64,000 bases of DNA, from assembly GCF_031344075.1 (NCBI RefSeq), contig NZ_JAVJAN010000017.1:10280-74279 (forward strand), read 5' to 3'. Each line of letters starts with the position of its first letter. The first letter of the stretch is position 1. The notes under the pieces are model-generated. The model was given only the letters and a program-made list of their open reading frames with translations, did no database searches and was not told the DNA's origin. This document shows, piece after piece, positions 63,900-64,000 of this stretch. A program made the translations under genes and the position numbers. This DNA is from Clostridium aquiflavi. GTDB taxonomy: Bacteria > Bacillota > Clostridia > Clostridiales > Clostridiaceae.

Positions 63900-64000
63900 G
63901 GCTCTGTTTTAAATGCGTGTTGATATATGCAATATGTAAGGTGGCATTGTAATTGGACTTTGAGAATTCTTAATGAGTATTGTCCTATTTACTGCTTGTC
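63900..64000. repeat. MITE-like repeat, long variant, copy G (to window end)
   Basis: 101 bases beginning GGCTCTGTTTTAAATGC and ending at the window edge in TTTACTGCTTGTC. It matches copy B (9024-9124) at all but roughly nine positions and is complete as far as that copy can define it. Confidence 0.85.

Noticed and set aside
1..64000. CRISPR arrays, tRNA or rRNA genes, prophage and biosynthetic gene clusters
   Set aside because: No regularly spaced direct repeats, cloverleaf sequences, phage structural genes or large synthase genes were recognised.

Overview
The window looks like a chromosomal segment from a low-GC, spore-forming anaerobe of Clostridium sensu stricto (cluster I); the general style recalls C. 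butyricum or C. beijerinckii, but the species cannot be fixed from sequence alone. The DNA is very AT-rich and most starts have strong AGGAGG-type ribosome binding sites, with frequent GTG and TTG starts. The gene content includes the prkA-yhbH-spoVR sporulation trio, two rubrerythrins, an iron-sulfur L-serine dehydratase and an archaeal-type phosphoglycerate mutase. I see no tRNA, rRNA, CRISPR array, prophage or intact insertion sequence.

Layout. 1-4.5 kb: queG (cut by the window edge), cysE and cysK read leftward behind a cysteine T-box, then a soluble MgtE-like CBS protein. 4.5-9 kb: YgiQ radical SAM protein, an unknown multi-pass membrane protein, a diacylglycerol-kinase-family lipid kinase and pssA. 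9-16 kb: two unknown small proteins, a rubrerythrin, and spoVR-yhbH-prkA. 15.6-20 kb: an apgM-type mutase, a membrane-anchored secreted protein and a DASS anion transporter in one operon, with a divergent LysR gene. 20-32 kb: recQ, a Fur-box-linked pair of half-size ABC transporters with an AraC regulator, and a complete BceRS-BceAB-type module. 32-36 kb: small unknowns, a MarR/DUF2798 divergon with two perfect operators, a second rubrerythrin and a patatin-like lipase. 36-41 kb: an HD-GYP protein, a large hybrid histidine kinase and a CheY-like receiver. 41-44 kb: thiD-thiM-thiE behind a TPP riboswitch. 44-49.6 kb: sdaAB-sdaAA, a nucleoside kinase, DUF421/DUF4363 and fba. 50-58.6 kb: arginine biosynthesis argG-argH-argC-argJ-argB-argD-argF. 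58.9-64 kb: a GGDEF protein, a nucleoid-associated protein, a CYTH protein and manA.

How it works together. Several blocks are self-contained pathways with visible switches: cysteine (T-box reading UGC), thiamine (TPP riboswitch), iron (Fur-like box) and peptide-antibiotic response (Bce module). The arg genes could make arginine from glutamate with ArgJ recycling the acetyl group.

The most noteworthy non-coding feature is a family of about 100-bp palindromic, MITE-like repeats with GGCTCTG-type ends. Seven copies or fragments lie strictly between genes, two of them inside the arg cluster. Other items worth a second look are the transporter/anchored protein/ApgM operon, whose mutase appears to have Thr where Ser is usual; a 37-residue frame resembling the start of an ECF-type S component just before the AraC gene; an orphan structured element with a terminator near 36.2-36.34 kb; and twin operators flanking divergent promoters at 33.5 kb.
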